This document shows positions 62,973 through 64,000 of a stretch of 64,000 bases of DNA, one piece after another. Position 1 is the stretch's first letter; each line of letters opens with the position of its first letter. A program made the position numbers and the translations under genes. The notes below the pieces were generated by a model. It was not told the DNA's origin, did not search any database, and saw only the letters and a program-made list of their open reading frames with translations. This DNA is from Marinobacter sediminum (GTDB lineage Bacteria; Pseudomonadota; Gammaproteobacteria; Pseudomonadales; Oleiphilaceae): assembly GCF_016820575.1 (NCBI RefSeq), contig NZ_JAEMQH010000002.1, positions 62,001-126,000 of the forward strand, given 5' to 3'.

Positions 62973-64000
62973 TCAGCCTCCGGTTTCGCTCGCTGACTCT
63001 GGCGCCTGATTCTCCAGAGTCTCCACAAGCTGCTGGATACGTTTCAGAATCTCGGTGCCCCGCTCGCCCGTTGCATTGATATAGTCCTGACGGACGGGTT
63101 GGCTGGCTTCGGCAAAGACCGCACGTTCCTCTTCGGTAAGCTCAACCACCTTGAGCTGCTCGCCTTCCAGCATCGTTTTCAGCCGTGCCTGATTTAGCTC
63201 TTCTTGAGAGCGCCAGGCTATTTCGGCGACTTCCTTCAGAGAACTGTCTAGCCACTGCTGCTGCTTCTCTGGCAATGCCTGATACCAGTCCCGGTTGGTG
63301 ACCAGTGAGGCGATGAACTGAGTAGGGCGGGCAATGGTCAGGGTGCTCTGAACTTCGTAGAACTCCATCTCTTCAATCGCGAAAACCGGGTTGGCCTGGG
63401 CGTCGATTTTACGCAGCTGAAGATCGGTATAGACCTGGGAGAAGGGCGTTTGTTCGGGTTGCGCGCCATAGGCGCGGTAGCTGGCGGCCGCCATGTCGGA
63501 GGTCATGGTTCGGATGCGCAGATCCTGGAAGTCCGCCGGCGACCGCAGCGGCTTGTTTGCGGTCCAGGTCATCCAGCCCTCTGGCACGAACGCCAGCAGT
63601 TTCAGGTTCCGGCTGGCGTAGGGTGTTTCGAACATGGCCAGCAGCTCAGGGCTGGCCAGCAGCTGGCGATTCACGTTGCCGTCGTCGGACAGCAGGTAAT
63701 GCAGGGTGAAGACACCCACTTCCGGAATCTGGTCAGCCAGGTGCCCGGGGGAGGCAAATGCCAGTTGCACCGAGCCGTTCTTGGCCAGTTCGGTCAGCTG
63801 TGCCGAGGTGCCCAGGGAGCCGTAGGGAAAGATGTCCAGCAGGATTCTGCCATCCGAGCGTTCTTCAATACTCTCTTTTAGTGCCTGGGCGTAGGCGTGT
63901 TGTACACTGCCCTCAATTTCTTCCAGGGCGAAGCGCCAGGTGACGGGGTATTCTGGGGGCGTGGTTTCCGGCGTCGCCTTACCCAATGACGTGGATTCAC
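62973..64000 (-). CDS. TRAP transporter solute-binding protein, 5' end missing
   Basis: The reading frame continues past the right edge (the last codons read ESTSLGKATPETTPPE), so the signal sequence lies outside; an internal TTG at 63986 is not a convincing start. The 340 or so visible residues are a DctP-family periplasmic binding protein for C4-dicarboxylates or related organic acids: VQHAYAQALKESIEERSDGRILLDIFPYGSLGTSAQLTELAKNGSVQLAFASPGHLADQIPEVGVFTLHYLL, then LRIRTMTSDMAAASYRAYGAQPEQTPFSQVYTDLQLRKIDAQANPVFAIEEM. It feeds a DctQM transporter, not seen here. The ESTS linker suggests a lipoprotein or long signal region. Confidence 0.88.
   Translation of the reverse strand, partial: ESTSLGKATPETTPPEYPVTWRFALEEIEGSVQHAYAQALKESIEERSDGRILLDIFPYGSLGTSAQLTELAKNGSVQLAFASPGHLADQIPEVGVFTLHYLLSDDGNVNRQLLASPELLAMFETPYASRNLKLLAFVPEGWMTWTANKPLRSPADFQDLRIRTMTSDMAAASYRAYGAQPEQTPFSQVYTDLQLRKIDAQANPVFAIEEMEFYEVQSTLTIARPTQFIASLVTNRDWYQALPEKQQQWLDSSLKEVAEIAWRSQEELNQARLKTMLEGEQLKVVELTEEERAVFAEASQPVRQDYINATGERGTEILKRIQQLVETLENQAPESASETGG

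Overview
The window is a 64 kb piece of a GC-rich (roughly 58-60% by eye) gammaproteobacterial chromosome. Its gene content points to a marine, hydrocarbon- or lipid-using heterotroph close to Marinobacter: a sodium/proton Mrp (Mnh) antiporter, a sodium-coupled NSS transporter and a TRAP solute-binding protein; methylmalonate-semialdehyde dehydrogenase; several fatty-acid activation and oxidation genes (two AMP-forming acyl-CoA ligases, FadH, an acyl-CoA dehydrogenase); AstA; D-amino-acid dehydrogenase; and PA0069-type and RlmJ-type housekeeping proteins. The genus is an inference from gene content. I see no rRNA, tRNA, CRISPR array, transposase, integrase or prophage gene, so this reads as core chromosome.

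Layout. Positions 1-9400 hold a truncated mmsA with a divergent LysR regulator, a ZIP metal transporter, an Old Yellow Enzyme reductase, a Rdx (SelW-like) protein, an L,D-transpeptidase with a small lipoprotein, an SOS-box-preceded radical SAM protein, a TauE/SafE exporter and an AbiTii-domain protein. Positions 9570-15990 hold Pcm, a short 2-oxoadipate dioxygenase-like protein overlapping arginine succinyltransferase, an Lrp regulator, an acyl-CoA ligase and a second LysR. Positions 15990-25620 hold a lytic transglycosylase, a DUF2059-like protein, an RNase Z-like hydrolase, a creatinase/DoeA-like M24 protein, VanZ, parvulin, the ABC-F protein YbiT, DUF1415 flanked by two inverted copies of a hairpin repeat, a spermidine-synthase-like protein and a sirtuin. 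Positions 25720-30620 form a branched-chain amino-acid neighbourhood (NSS transporter, leucine dehydrogenase, AzlCD exporter).

Positions 30620-39340 hold envelope and stress genes, including a Cpx-like unit (CpxP/Spy-like protein divergent from a response regulator/kinase pair, with a CpxR-type GTAAA repeat between them), then IMPACT, a DUF4136 lipoprotein, an eIF1-like factor and DadA. Positions 39470-42615 are PhoD and a PhoX-like protein in tandem. After an AlkK-type ligase and PpnP comes the six-gene mnhA(B)CDEFG operon on the minus strand (50715 down to 44906). Positions 51068-56474 hold FadH, a 54-codon ORF behind a strong palindrome, a GlxA-type regulator and an acyl-CoA dehydrogenase. 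Positions 56640-64000 hold a Rof-like small protein, an acidic lipoprotein, a full-size PhoX, a DUF4870-like protein, a DUF6316 pair, an MFS transporter, RlmJ and a truncated DctP.

The most interesting signals are regulatory or structural. They are the inverted repeat pair around DUF1415, the perfect palindromes just upstream of azlC and of the 54-codon ORF, the LexA box, the Cpx and Pho box candidates, and a strong minus-strand terminator at 56496-56527 with no minus-strand gene feeding it. No single locus is clearly a new multi-gene system; the repeat family and the two palindrome-controlled genes are the best candidates for undescribed biology.
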